64,000 nt of DNA, taken from contig NZ_QGNZ01000002.1 in NCBI RefSeq assembly GCF_003173595.1, forward strand, positions 744,001 to 808,000, read 5' to 3'. This DNA is from Pedobacter yonginensis. GTDB taxonomy: Bacteria > Bacteroidota > Bacteroidia > Sphingobacteriales > Sphingobacteriaceae. Below are positions 9,692 to 18,219 of this stretch, piece by piece. Made by a program: the position numbers and the translations under genes. The notes beneath the pieces were generated by a model, which was not told the origin of the DNA, did not search any database, and saw only the letters and a program-made list of their open reading frames with translations. How positions within the stretch are numbered: position 1 is the stretch's first letter; each line of letters starts with the position of its first letter.

Positions 9692-10813
9692 AACCATTTC
9701 TGAAACATCTGCACCAGTTTGCGAGCCAATAGCAATGCCCATTCCATTACAGCGGGTAGCACAAAAAACATTGTTGCTAACCTCTTTAATTAGAGGCTCA
9801 AGCACTTTTCCGAAAGCCATAACTCCACTCCAACGCTGCTCCACTACAAATTCTACATCTGGCAAAATAACCGATTTTAAAAGCTCTTCTAAAGCTTGTT
9901 GTATGGCTTCTGTTTGCCCGAAATTTGTCGTTGTCTCCCCTGCAAAATCGAGGTTTCTTCCTCCTCCGAGTAAAATTCGATTGTCTATATTTCTAAAGTA
10001 GTAATAGCCTTTATCATAGTGAAAAGTGCCTTTTACTTTAAGATTTTTAATTGGTGCCGTTATCAAAACTTGCCCTCTACCGGGTGTAATTTCTAAATCT
10101 GGCAAAAGTGAATTTATAAAAGCATTAGTGGCAACAATAATTTTTTTGGCAATAAATTTACCTTGATCTGTGAGTACCTCAACACCCTTATCTACATTTA
10201 GAATCTCATCTACTTTGCAATTGTTAAATACCAGTATGCCTTGTTGCTGTGCAAGTTGTAATAAGGAAAGCATCATTTTCCCCGAGTCGATTTGCGCTTC
10301 GTATTGGTTAGCGATTAAACATTCAACCTCGCTAAAGCCAAAGGTTTTTATTTTCGTATTGCTTAAACTGAATGCATCTGCTCCAACAATATTCCGAATC
10401 AGGTGATTGAAATGTTCAATTTTGGCTACACATTGGTTTGAAAGAGCGGCTTCATCTTTTCTAAATAATTCGTAGCCCCCTAAACATTGATAATCAATGG
10501 TTTTCTCGCCGAGTAAATCACGCAATTTTAATAAACCTTTCCAACGTCTTTCAATAAGAATAGCTAAGGCATCTGTACCCGCTATTTTTTCCTGCTCAAT
10601 CAATTCAGAAACGCTTCCAAAGCATGCAAAACCTGCATTTTTTGTACTTGCACCCATAGGCAAAAAGCCTCGTTCCAGTATCGCTATTTTTAACTTCGGC
10701 GCAGATTTTTTTAAATGGATGGCAGCATTTAAACCCACTATGCCGCTACCAACAATAATCACATCGAAATTAAAAAATTGAGTTTTTTCCCAGTATGAAA
10801 GGTTGTTTGCCAT
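9677..10813 (-). CDS. FAD-dependent amine/amino acid oxidoreductase (DadA-like)
   Basis: 378 residues. N-terminal Rossmann motif VGSGIVGLNAAIHL (GxGxxG at 22-27), an acidic end of the second strand (LERG), and C-terminal CATRCNGMGIAIGSQTG, the FAD-closing motif of the DAO family (DadA, glycine oxidase, MnmC C-domain). The substrate is a primary or secondary amine that cannot be predicted. It is convergent with and overlaps the secreted-protein gene, and is divergent from the zinc protease gene across 81 bp. Confidence 0.85.
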   Translation of the reverse strand: MANNLSYWEKTQFFNFDVIIVGSGIVGLNAAIHLKKSAPKLKIAILERGFLPMGASTKNAGFACFGSVSELIEQEKIAGTDALAILIERRWKGLLKLRDLLGEKTIDYQCLGGYELFRKDEAALSNQCVAKIEHFNHLIRNIVGADAFSLSNTKIKTFGFSEVECLIANQYEAQIDSGKMMLSLLQLAQQQGILVFNNCKVDEILNVDKGVEVLTDQGKFIAKKIIVATNAFINSLLPDLEITPGRGQVLITAPIKNLKVKGTFHYDKGYYYFRNIDNRILLGGGRNLDFAGETTTNFGQTEAIQQALEELLKSVILPDVEFVVEQRWSGVMAFGKVLEPLIKEVSNNVFCATRCNGMGIAIGSQTGADVSEMVLRSL

Positions 10814-10894
10814 ACCCTAAAATTAGTATATTTTTCAAATCAAATAATATGGGAACGCTTTTTGATATATCGGTATTGAAAAACATACAAAAAA

Positions 10895-11590
10895 ATGGGA
10901 GTTTATTTAATTATAATCGTCCCGGTATTAGTGTTGAGCATGTTTGTACAATGGCGTTTTAGAAACAAATTTTCTAAATATGCAGAAATGCAACTTAGCT
11001 CCGGACTATCGGGTAAGGAGGTAGCTGAAAGAATGCTACATGATAACGGAATATACGATGTGAAAGTGATGAGTACGGAAGGACAGCTTACAGACCATTA
11101 CAATCCCTCAGATAGAACCGTAAATTTAAGTACAGATGTTTACTACAGTAGAAGTGTGGCTGCTGCCGCTGTAGCAGCACACGAGTGCGGTCATGCGGTA
11201 CAACATGCAAAATCATACACATGGCTTAATTTAAGAAGCACTATGGTACCTGTAGTGAGCATTTCATCGAATTTATTACAATGGGTACTGTTACTTGGCG
11301 TTATGTTGCTGGTCTTTTCGGTTACTCCTATTGTTTTAGCCATTGGCGTGGTGGGTTTAGCGTTAGTAACCGTATTCAGTATTATTACGTTGCCAGTTGA
11401 GTTCGATGCAAGTAATCGGGCTTTGGCTTGGCTAAAAAATAACAGTGGGGTTATGCAAACGCAAGAAGAAAACGCGCAGGCAAAAGATGCACTTTGGTGG
11501 GCGGCAATGACTTATGTTGTAGCTGCTATTGGCGCGCTTGCCAACTTGCTTTATTATGCATCGATGCTTTTTGGCAGAGCCAGAGATTAA
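10895..11590 (+). CDS. membrane zinc metalloprotease (YugP-type, Zn_peptidase_2)
   Basis: 231 residues with membrane helices at 2-18, about 105-150 and near the C-terminus (YVVAAIGALANLLYYASML). The zinc-binding HECGH motif is at residues 96-100, preceded by the conserved NPSDRTVNLS and SRSVAAAAVAAH, and a downstream E (LPVEFDASNRAL) supplies the third ligand. This is the DUF/PF04298 neutral zinc protease family (B. subtilis YugP). Substrates are unknown; a role in membrane protein quality control is inferred. A strong terminator follows. Confidence 0.9.
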   Translation: MGVYLIIIVPVLVLSMFVQWRFRNKFSKYAEMQLSSGLSGKEVAERMLHDNGIYDVKVMSTEGQLTDHYNPSDRTVNLSTDVYYSRSVAAAAVAAHECGHAVQHAKSYTWLNLRSTMVPVVSISSNLLQWVLLLGVMLLVFSVTPIVLAIGVVGLALVTVFSIITLPVEFDASNRALAWLKNNSGVMQTQEENAQAKDALWWAAMTYVVAAIGALANLLYYASMLFGRARD

Positions 11591-11615
11591 CAAAATTAAT
11601 CTATTGTGATACACG

Positions 11616-11650
11616 AAGCGGTTAAGGATTATTCCTGACCGCTTTTTCTT
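11616..11650 (+). terminator. intrinsic terminator after zinc protease gene
   Basis: AGCGGT-t-AAGGA / TCCT-g-ACCGCT stem-loop followed by a T-rich tract (TTTTTCTTTTT), 26 bases after the stop codon. Confidence 0.85.
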
Positions 11651-11767
11651 TTTGCATCGATTTTTAATAAATGACACCCAAATCGCAACTATTTTTAAAA
11701 ATTATCTTTCAAATTATGGGCAACAAACTATATTAGTCAAACCATTTAATGCAATCAAATTCGGCGA

Positions 11768-12061
11768 ATGAAGGATATTATAACTCAGATTTTTGAGATA
11801 GAGAACAAAATTAAAACAGAAGATTTTGCCTCGTTTAAACGGAATTTTCAAAGGATCTACCATGAACTAGAGCAAGAGGGTTATATTGTTGTCAATCCAC
11901 TGCATCAGCCGTATGACGAACGGGATGCCTCAGTTGAAGCAAATATATTAAATGAAAGCGGGCAGAGTTTAAAAATCACAAAGGTTTTAAAGCCAACCAT
12001 TTACAAAAATGAAAATGGCAATCGGATCTTGATACAAAAAGCAGTTGTAATTGTAGAATAA
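11768..12061 (+). CDS. minimal GrpE-like nucleotide exchange factor candidate
   Basis: 97 residues. Residues 1-37 are helical and 39-97 resemble the C-terminal beta-wing of GrpE: NPLHQPYDERDASVE matches the position of the PFDP..HEAV motif and ITKVLKPTIY...ILIQKAVVIVE resembles the end strands. Canonical GrpE is 160-200 residues with a long paired N-terminal helix, absent here. The stop is only 4 bases before the ATG of an atypical Hsp70, so the two are almost certainly co-translated, which supports an exchange-factor role. The similarity is weak and read by eye; an unrelated small partner is possible. Confidence 0.6.
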   Translation: MKDIITQIFEIENKIKTEDFASFKRNFQRIYHELEQEGYIVVNPLHQPYDERDASVEANILNESGQSLKITKVLKPTIYKNENGNRILIQKAVVIVE

Positions 12062-12065
12062 GCGA

Positions 12066-14552
12066 ATGGAAAACATAAATTTTGGGATAGATTTAGGCAC
12101 AACCAACTCGGGTATCGGAAAATTTCAATCCGGGAAGGTCAATATTTTTAAAAACCCCGTAGGTTTTAGAGATACTTTGCCATCTGTTATTGCATATCGA
12201 AATGGACGTATTTTAGTTGGAGATAAAGCCCGGGAACTAACCTCAGTACAACCAGAAAATGTGTTTTCTAGCTTTAAACGGAAAATGGGAAGCGAATTCA
12301 GCTATCATGTTCCCGCTACCCAAGAAAATAAAACTGCCATTGATTTTTCCGCACTGGTTTTAAAAGAGCTCATCAACTTTGTGGGTGATGAAAAGCCAAC
12401 ATCGGCAGTTATAACCATCCCCGCATCTTTTGATACCATTCAATCTAACGCCACTAAAAGTGCTGGCTACAGTGCGGGTTTGCAAGAGGTTTTATTATTG
12501 CAAGAACCTATCGCCGCATGTTTGGCCTATGCAAACACCCAAAATATTTCCATTGATGAATCTAAAAAATGGTTGGTTTACGATTTTGGGGGTGGTACTT
12601 TTGATGTAGCCCTGGTGAGCATCAATAATCGTGAACTAAAAGTGATTGACCATGAAGGAAATAACTTCTTGGGGGGCTTAGATATCGATAATTTAATTCT
12701 TGAACATCTTTTTTGTCCGATTTTGGAGAAAGAACTCGGCACCGATAACTTGTGGAAGCAAATGGTTAGCGCCGAAAAAGGAATTTACAGCAAGCTATTT
12801 TTCGAATTGCTGTATAGAGCAGAGGAAGCTAAAAAGGAATTATCCATTAAAGAAAGTGTGTATGTAGAGCTTGAATTGGAGCTCGCATCCAAGTTTATCG
12901 AATTTGAAATTACAAGGCAACAATTTAACGAACTTATTCATCCGAAAGTAGAGGAAACAGTTAAGTTAACGAAACGACTGTTAGAGAAAAACAACGTCTC
13001 TAACCAACAGGTTGAACGGATTATTTTGGTGGGAGGAACAACCTATATACCATACGTTAAGGAATATCTGCATCAGGAATTTGAATCTACCGTTGATTCG
13101 AGCATCGATCCAACAACCGCTATAATTGTTGGGGCAAGTTACTACGCAGGCACCAAAACGAAGCAGAATTTAAGTACTGAAAAGGCAGAAATTAAAGAAG
13201 AAGTACCAGATCAGTTGCGAGATGTAAAGTTGGTTTACGAGGTAAATTCTCAAGATAATGAAGAACTTTTGACTGGATTTGTACCCAACGAATTTTCTGG
13301 CTACTACCGGGTAACCCGCACCGATGGAGGCTTTGATTCGGGCTTAATTTCCTTCCACTCTAAGTTTAACGAATTTTTAAAACTGGTACCCAAAACCAGT
13401 AACTTCTTTCACGTTAAAATCTTTAATAAGCACCAGGTTTTGGTGTTTGAGCAAGATAATTTAAGCATTAACCATGGCATTTATAATATCTCTGGGCAGC
13501 CATTACCCAATGACATTTGTTTAGAAGTTGATGACACCTTAGGAACTACTTATTTAGAACGGATATTTAAAAAGAACGACATACTGCCCCTTTCCAAAAA
13601 AATATATAAAACAGTTTCCAAAACGATTTTGAAGGATTCTGGAGCGCAATTAATCATCAATATCGTTGAAGGAAAGGCAGAAACATCGCCCGCGAGTAAT
13701 TTGTGTATCGGTTACTTAGAGATTAATGCATCAGACTTGTCTGCAAATTTATTGAAGGGAACTGATATTGAGATCGATTTCGAGATTAGCGAGTCGCGAG
13801 ATTTAACGGTTAATGTTTTCATTGATGCTATAAATCTGGAAATCAGCCAAGTATTTAATGCATCAGCAAAGCAAGTTTCCATTCCAAAAGTAAGGCTAGA
13901 ACTCGAAAAATCTTTAAACAATATCGATTATGAAATTGAAGAGTTCAGCATAAATAATCGACATGAAATTGTAGATCGTTTGAATGATCTTCGCCTAGAA
14001 ATCATTGAGCTATTAAAGGCTCTTATTGATATTGAAGATGACCTGGTTACGGACAAAATTTATAATATAGATGAGCGGAAGCGCAAAGCATTTCAGCTAT
14101 ATGATGATTTGGTGAGAAGGAAAAATGTAATTGCCGAAATAGAAGAATACCAGGCTTACAAAGCGGAGATTAAAGAAGATTTACTTTTGAAACCCAATGC
14201 AAAAATTGAACATGTTTTTAACAACATCATTAAGAACGAAGCTCAGTTTTTGAATTCAAACCAAACATCAATTATTAGATCGAAAACAAAGGAGCTTCAA
14301 AAGATTTCTCATGAAATGTATTATCAGCACGATGAATCTTACGTGAATTTGTTTTATCAATATGCTTACAAAGAAATTAGTGATTACTCGAACGAATCTG
14401 TCGCTAGAAAACACATTTCAAACGGAGAACGAGCAATCAAGAATGAAAATTATATTGAGCTAAAAGCCATAATTTCTGCGCTGTATCATTTATTGAAGAT
14501 TAAACCAAAAGACTATTTCGAAGATAAAAACGGAACGTTGGGTTTAAAATAA
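12066..14552 (+). CDS. atypical Hsp70 family chaperone
   Basis: 828 residues. Residues 1-365 form a complete Hsp70 ATPase: phosphate-1 IDLGTTNS (8-15), phosphate-2 YDFGGGTFD (172-180) and the adenosine motif ILVGGTTYIPYV (320-331). Residues 385-475 are extra beta-type sequence without a DnaK counterpart. Residues 478-600 resemble the Hsp70 substrate-binding beta domain (KKNDILPLSKK, IVEGKAE, IGYLEI). Residues 610-828 are helical and longer than the DnaK lid; there is no EEVD-like tail. The gene follows the mini-GrpE by 4 bp and ends 6 bp before a convergent membrane-protein gene. It is too different to be the housekeeping DnaK; HscA/HscC-type or a specialised client chaperone is more likely. 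Confidence 0.85.
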   Translation: MENINFGIDLGTTNSGIGKFQSGKVNIFKNPVGFRDTLPSVIAYRNGRILVGDKARELTSVQPENVFSSFKRKMGSEFSYHVPATQENKTAIDFSALVLKELINFVGDEKPTSAVITIPASFDTIQSNATKSAGYSAGLQEVLLLQEPIAACLAYANTQNISIDESKKWLVYDFGGGTFDVALVSINNRELKVIDHEGNNFLGGLDIDNLILEHLFCPILEKELGTDNLWKQMVSAEKGIYSKLFFELLYRAEEAKKELSIKESVYVELELELASKFIEFEITRQQFNELIHPKVEETVKLTKRLLEKNNVSNQQVERIILVGGTTYIPYVKEYLHQEFESTVDSSIDPTTAIIVGASYYAGTKTKQNLSTEKAEIKEEVPDQLRDVKLVYEVNSQDNEELLTGFVPNEFSGYYRVTRTDGGFDSGLISFHSKFNEFLKLVPKTSNFFHVKIFNKHQVLVFEQDNLSINHGIYNISGQPLPNDICLEVDDTLGTTYLERIFKKNDILPLSKKIYKTVSKTILKDSGAQLIINIVEGKAETSPASNLCIGYLEINASDLSANLLKGTDIEIDFEISESRDLTVNVFIDAINLEISQVFNASAKQVSIPKVRLELEKSLNNIDYEIEEFSINNRHEIVDRLNDLRLEIIELLKALIDIEDDLVTDKIYNIDERKRKAFQLYDDLVRRKNVIAEIEEYQAYKAEIKEDLLLKPNAKIEHVFNNIIKNEAQFLNSNQTSIIRSKTKELQKISHEMYYQHDESYVNLFYQYAYKEISDYSNESVARKHISNGERAIKNENYIELKAIISALYHLLKIKPKDYFEDKNGTLGLK

Positions 14553-14558
14553 TTGGAA

Positions 14559-15485
14559 TTATCTCCTGCTATTGATGGCATTAATTAATCGGGCAATTAA
14601 GCCTATGCAAAGTATGATTGGGGTGACAGCTCCAGTAGCACCGCTAGCAACTGCAATGATGATGACAACCACAATGATGGATATCACTATAGCTGTCATG
14701 GTTGTGGAGCTGGTAGAAGAGCTGTTAGATATCGTTTCGTTAGGATAAACCCATTGCAAGGCAATCTGTTGGTTATTTTCAAGTGTTTCTTTTAAACTTT
14801 CTGTATAGGCATTAAAATAGCTTGCGGCATAAAGAATTTTGCCAAGAAAAACTTTATTGTGTACGGTGGTCTTCTGTTTTTCGCAAATGATGTTATTTAT
14901 CGCTAAAATATCATCATCAAAAAAATGTTGATCTATCGTGCTTAACATAGAATAATACTGAATATCAGCACAATAGGAGTTGTTTTTAACGTAGTCAACA
15001 AACTGGTTGTTGTAAATTGCTGAAATGATCGCTTGATTTTTGAGCTTTAAAATTTGATAAATTTCGTCTCTAGTTGCATCGCCAACAAGGAAAGTGTAGT
15101 TCATAAAAATGCTTCTTAAACTGTTCCACTTATTGTTTCTAATGCACTGCCTCAAATATTCTAAAATATTGCTGGAAAAAGCTTCTTCAAAATCATGGAG
15201 TGTTTCTGCGGGGATGTTTTCGGGGTCGAAACGGGCGAAATTAATGGTTGCTTCCTTGCCAGTTACAATTGTGCTGATGTTCTTATTCTTTAAAATGGGA
15301 ATAAACCTTCCTCGGTAATTCCTTAAGAAAGTAATCAGATTTTCAATATCATTGATCTTTACTTGTGGGTTAAGTTTGGCTTCGGCTTTTAAAATTTTTT
15401 CGATTTTAATGATGTCATCATCAAGATCAAAATTTAAGTTGGGAAACTGTTTTTGGGCTAAGTCTAAAAGATTGAGCTGAATCAT
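14559..15485 (-). CDS. C-tail-anchored membrane protein of unknown function
   Basis: 308 residues. A long soluble, mostly helical N-terminal part (1-250), a Ser/Thr-rich hinge (253-263), then two hydrophobic segments (264-281, 285-303) and a short basic end (NSRR). There is no signal peptide, so the bulk should face the cytosol with the C-terminus in the membrane. I do not recognise a family. It converges on the Hsp70 gene with only 6 bp between the stops. A TAACTTTG promoter element (15526-15533) precedes it. Functional linkage to the Hsp70 is inferred from position only. Confidence 0.7.
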   Translation of the reverse strand: MIQLNLLDLAQKQFPNLNFDLDDDIIKIEKILKAEAKLNPQVKINDIENLITFLRNYRGRFIPILKNKNISTIVTGKEATINFARFDPENIPAETLHDFEEAFSSNILEYLRQCIRNNKWNSLRSIFMNYTFLVGDATRDEIYQILKLKNQAIISAIYNNQFVDYVKNNSYCADIQYYSMLSTIDQHFFDDDILAINNIICEKQKTTVHNKVFLGKILYAASYFNAYTESLKETLENNQQIALQWVYPNETISNSSSTSSTTMTAIVISIIVVVIIIAVASGATGAVTPIILCIGLIARLINAINSRR

Positions 15486-15525
15486 TTTAAAAGGTACGAG
15501 GCGTTAAAGATCTGCTTGCTAATTA

Positions 15526-15533
15526 CAAAGTTA
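15526..15533 (-). promoter_or_regulatory. -7 element of the tail-anchored protein gene
   Basis: On the minus strand this reads TAACTTTG, a match to TAnnTTTG; the start codon lies about 40 bases downstream. The -33 element is only T-rich. Confidence 0.45.
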
Positions 15534-15603
15534 TCATAAAACAAGAAAATTTAGCCTCAAAACCTAAAGCCTATTGAATATGACGACCGATAGATGGTAT
15601 GCT

Positions 15604-15990
15604 TTAATTTAATTTGTAAGGTGCAATGAGTAAAAATTTCGGAATATCTACATCAAAGTCAGCATCATCAGTTAAACGTTTCATTAAATACTTGCCTTCC
15701 ATGCTACCGATATCGGTTTTTAGATTACAGCCCGAAACATACACATGCGTTTCGCCAGGATGAATAATTGGTTGAATGCCAACAACGCCCTCACCTTCTA
15801 CCTCCCTACGACTACTATTTGAATCAAAGATAGACCACTGCCTGCGCATTAATTGAACAGCATAATCAGAAAGATTGGATATTTCTACACGATATGCGAA
15901 CATAAAATGCTCGTTCGCCGGATTGGAATATTCTGGTTGGTAAATCGTTTCTACAGAAACCTTAACTCCATCTGTAATTGCTGTAACCAT
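15604..15990 (-). CDS. apaG: ApaG domain protein
   Basis: 128 residues, the full length of the ApaG fold (an Ig/FN3-like beta sandwich). Characteristic stretches are FAYRVEISNLS, VQLMRRQWSIFDS, GEGVVGIQPIIHPGE and SMEGKYLM. In enterobacteria it is linked to Co2+ resistance and Mg2+ efflux; the biochemical function is not settled. It follows dusB on the same strand with a 37-bp gap, probably as an operon. Confidence 0.93.
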   Translation of the reverse strand: MVTAITDGVKVSVETIYQPEYSNPANEHFMFAYRVEISNLSDYAVQLMRRQWSIFDSNSSRREVEGEGVVGIQPIIHPGETHVYVSGCNLKTDIGSMEGKYLMKRLTDDADFDVDIPKFLLIAPYKLN

Positions 15991-16027
15991 GTTGATTGAT
16001 ACGAATGTACAAAAATGCTTTCAAAAA

Positions 16028-17035
16028 TCAAGCCATTGCGATTGTTGGATCGTAATCGGCAAATTTCACTGCCACTTCGTCTAAAATGCTATAAATGTTA
16101 TTAATATCACCTTCAGAAACCAATCTCATACGATAGGGTTTGAAATCTGGCAAGCCTTTAAAATAATTTGCATAGTGCCTGCGCATTTCGAACACACCTG
16201 TTTTAGGGCCTTTCCACTCGATAGATTTTTCGAGATGAGTTCTACAAACCGAAATTCTTTCTTCGATTGTTGGTCCGGCTAAATGCGCTCCGGTTTTAAA
16301 AAAATGTTTAATTTCTCTAAATATCCATGGATAGCCAATCGCCGCTCTGCCAATCATAATCCCATCAACCTCATACTCCATGCGCCAGTTAGCGGCCTTC
16401 TCCGGGCTATCTACATCACCATTACCAAAAATTGGAATTTTGATTCGTGGGTTTCGTTTAATTTCTCTAATTAATGTCCAATCTGCAGAGCCTTTGTACA
16501 ATTGTGCTCGTGTACGTCCGTGGATAGTAAGGGCCTGGATACCAACATCCTGAAGTCTTTCTGCAACCTCACAAACATTCTTGGTATTGTCATCCCAGCC
16601 CAATCGGGTTTTCACTGTAACGGGTAAATGTGAGGCTTTTACTACGGCATCGGTCATTTTCACCATTTTGTCAATATCCTGTAATAAACTAGAACCTGCA
16701 CCTTTGCAAACCACGTTTTTTACTGGACAGCCATAGTTTATATCCACTAAATCTGGCCCAGCTTGCGAAGCAATTTCTGAAGCTTCTCGCATGTGTTCGA
16801 TGTCGCCCCCGAAAATCTGAATCCCGATGGGCCTTTCATATTCAAAAATATCAAGCTTTTGAATGCTTTTAGCGGCATCGCGAATTAGGCCTTCGGATGA
16901 AATAAATTCGGTGTACATCATATCGGCACCGTTTTGCTTACATACAAAGCGGAACGGGGGATCGCTAACATCCTCCATTGGAGCCAACAATAATGGGAAC
17001 GCTCCCAAATCTATATTTCCTATCTTTACAGACAT
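16028..17035 (-). CDS. dusB: tRNA-dihydrouridine synthase B
   Basis: 335 residues. FMN/NADPH-dependent reduction of uridine in the tRNA D-loop. TIM-barrel start (LAPMEDVSDPPFR), catalytic C103 in INYGCPVKNVVCKGAGSSLL, TVKTRLGW, the HGRTRAQ phosphate site and GNGDV/GIMIGRAAIG all fit the DusB (Nifr3) group. It reads away from the CPBP protease gene; TACCTTTG on the minus strand at 17065-17072 is a good -7 element. Confidence 0.95.
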   Translation of the reverse strand: MSVKIGNIDLGAFPLLLAPMEDVSDPPFRFVCKQNGADMMYTEFISSEGLIRDAAKSIQKLDIFEYERPIGIQIFGGDIEHMREASEIASQAGPDLVDINYGCPVKNVVCKGAGSSLLQDIDKMVKMTDAVVKASHLPVTVKTRLGWDDNTKNVCEVAERLQDVGIQALTIHGRTRAQLYKGSADWTLIREIKRNPRIKIPIFGNGDVDSPEKAANWRMEYEVDGIMIGRAAIGYPWIFREIKHFFKTGAHLAGPTIEERISVCRTHLEKSIEWKGPKTGVFEMRRHYANYFKGLPDFKPYRMRLVSEGDINNIYSILDEVAVKFADYDPTIAMA

Positions 17036-17064
17036 TTTCTATCTTCAACGATTAATAAAACACA

Positions 17065-17072
17065 CAAAGGTA
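17065..17072 (-). promoter_or_regulatory. dusB -7 element
   Basis: Minus-strand TACCTTTG matches TAnnTTTG and lies 29 bases before the dusB ATG. It sits immediately upstream of the divergent CPBP gene start. Confidence 0.5.
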
Positions 17073-17078
17073 CAAATA

Positions 17079-18005
17079 ATGAATTTTGTAACACCCATCA
17101 ACCGAGAAAGCCATCCGCTTTTGCAAATATTTTTACTTTGTGTTTACTGGGCGGTAGGCGCAACATTGTTTAGCGCATTATGGGCATTGCTTGTGCTCTT
17201 GGTTTATGGAACGACGATCTTCAGTGATTTTAGCCTGATGATGAATGGTGCGCCACAATATATTACAGCTTTAAAGATGTTTCAAATTTTAAGCTCAATT
17301 GGAATGTTTATTGTGCCGCCAATTGCTCTAGCTTACACGGAGCGGAAAACACCAGTCACGTTTTATGGATTTAAAAAGCCGAGTCTGTTGCCGCTAGTTC
17401 TTGTATTGGTTATTATGATTGTGAGTATGCCGGTAATGGAGTGGACGGCACTTGTCAATCAGAAAATGGTTTTGCCTGATTTTCTCAAAGGAATAGAGCG
17501 ATGGATGAAGGAAACAGAAAACGAAACCATGAAAATCACCATCCAACTAATCACGGTGCGCAGTAATTGGGATTTTGTGGTTAATTTAATCATGATTGCC
17601 GTTTTGCCAGCCATTGGCGAGGAACTATTTTTTAGGGCGGGTTTACAAGGTGCTTTACACAAAATGTTGGGCAACCACCATGTAGCCATTTGGGCAGCCG
17701 CAATAATTTTCAGTACAATTCATTTTCAGTTTTATGGCTTTGTACCCAGGCTGCTTTTAGGGGCTGGTTTTGGTTATTTATACTACTATAGCGGGAGTAT
17801 TTGGTATGCAATGTTGGCACATTTTTTAAATAATGGATATGCCGTTTGTGTAGCCCTTTACATGCAAAAACACAATATGCCGCTAGAAAGGGCTGATGAT
17901 GCCATTGGTTTTCCTTGGTACGGCTATGCAATTAGTGTAATATTAACCATAGCTTTGTTTAAATTTTTTAAAGATTATACACAACGTGAACGAAAATTGG
18001 GTTAA
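17079..18005 (+). CDS. CPBP family intramembrane glutamic endopeptidase
   Basis: 308 residues from the ATG at 17079; a longer frame exists upstream but lies antisense within dusB. Eight or so membrane helices. The CPBP/Abi (Rce1-like) motifs are EELFFR (E181, E182, R186), FSTIHF with H215, and HFLNN (248-252). These enzymes cleave membrane-embedded substrates such as prenylated or hydrophobic peptides. The substrate here is unknown. It overlaps the next small gene by 20 bp, so the two are translationally coupled, and cdsA follows. Confidence 0.92.
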   Translation: MNFVTPINRESHPLLQIFLLCVYWAVGATLFSALWALLVLLVYGTTIFSDFSLMMNGAPQYITALKMFQILSSIGMFIVPPIALAYTERKTPVTFYGFKKPSLLPLVLVLVIMIVSMPVMEWTALVNQKMVLPDFLKGIERWMKETENETMKITIQLITVRSNWDFVVNLIMIAVLPAIGEELFFRAGLQGALHKMLGNHHVAIWAAAIIFSTIHFQFYGFVPRLLLGAGFGYLYYYSGSIWYAMLAHFLNNGYAVCVALYMQKHNMPLERADDAIGFPWYGYAISVILTIALFKFFKDYTQRERKLG

Positions 18006-18192
18006 AGTATATACAACTGGCGATGCATTTGCTGCCGAAGTTTTGAAGCAAGGTTTAACTGAAGCCGGAATCCCGGCGGTAACCATTAATAAGCAACTTG
18101 CGGCTTATAATTTCGGCGAAGTAAATGTATTGGTCAATCAAGCTGATTTTGACAAGGCAATCGAGTACATGGTTCAAAACGAAATTGAATAA
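17986..18192 (+). CDS. DUF2007 small protein
   Basis: 68 residues starting with GTG at 17986 inside the end of the CPBP gene. The sequence (WVKVYTTGDAFAAEVLKQGL ... AAYNFGEVNVLV) fits the DUF2007 family, a ferredoxin-like fold related to PII-like signalling modules. Function is unknown. Placement between a CPBP protease and cdsA suggests an operon related to the membrane. Confidence 0.85.
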   Translation: MNENWVKVYTTGDAFAAEVLKQGLTEAGIPAVTINKQLAAYNFGEVNVLVNQADFDKAIEYMVQNEIE

Positions 18193-18219
18193 AAATTTAA
18201 TCCAACACTTCCTCTACAA

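Noticed and set aside
16863-17078. Longer CPBP protease start within dusB
   Set aside because: The extra 72 residues are antisense to dusB coding sequence and unlike a membrane protease N-terminus; ATG 17079 opens a normal membrane protein.
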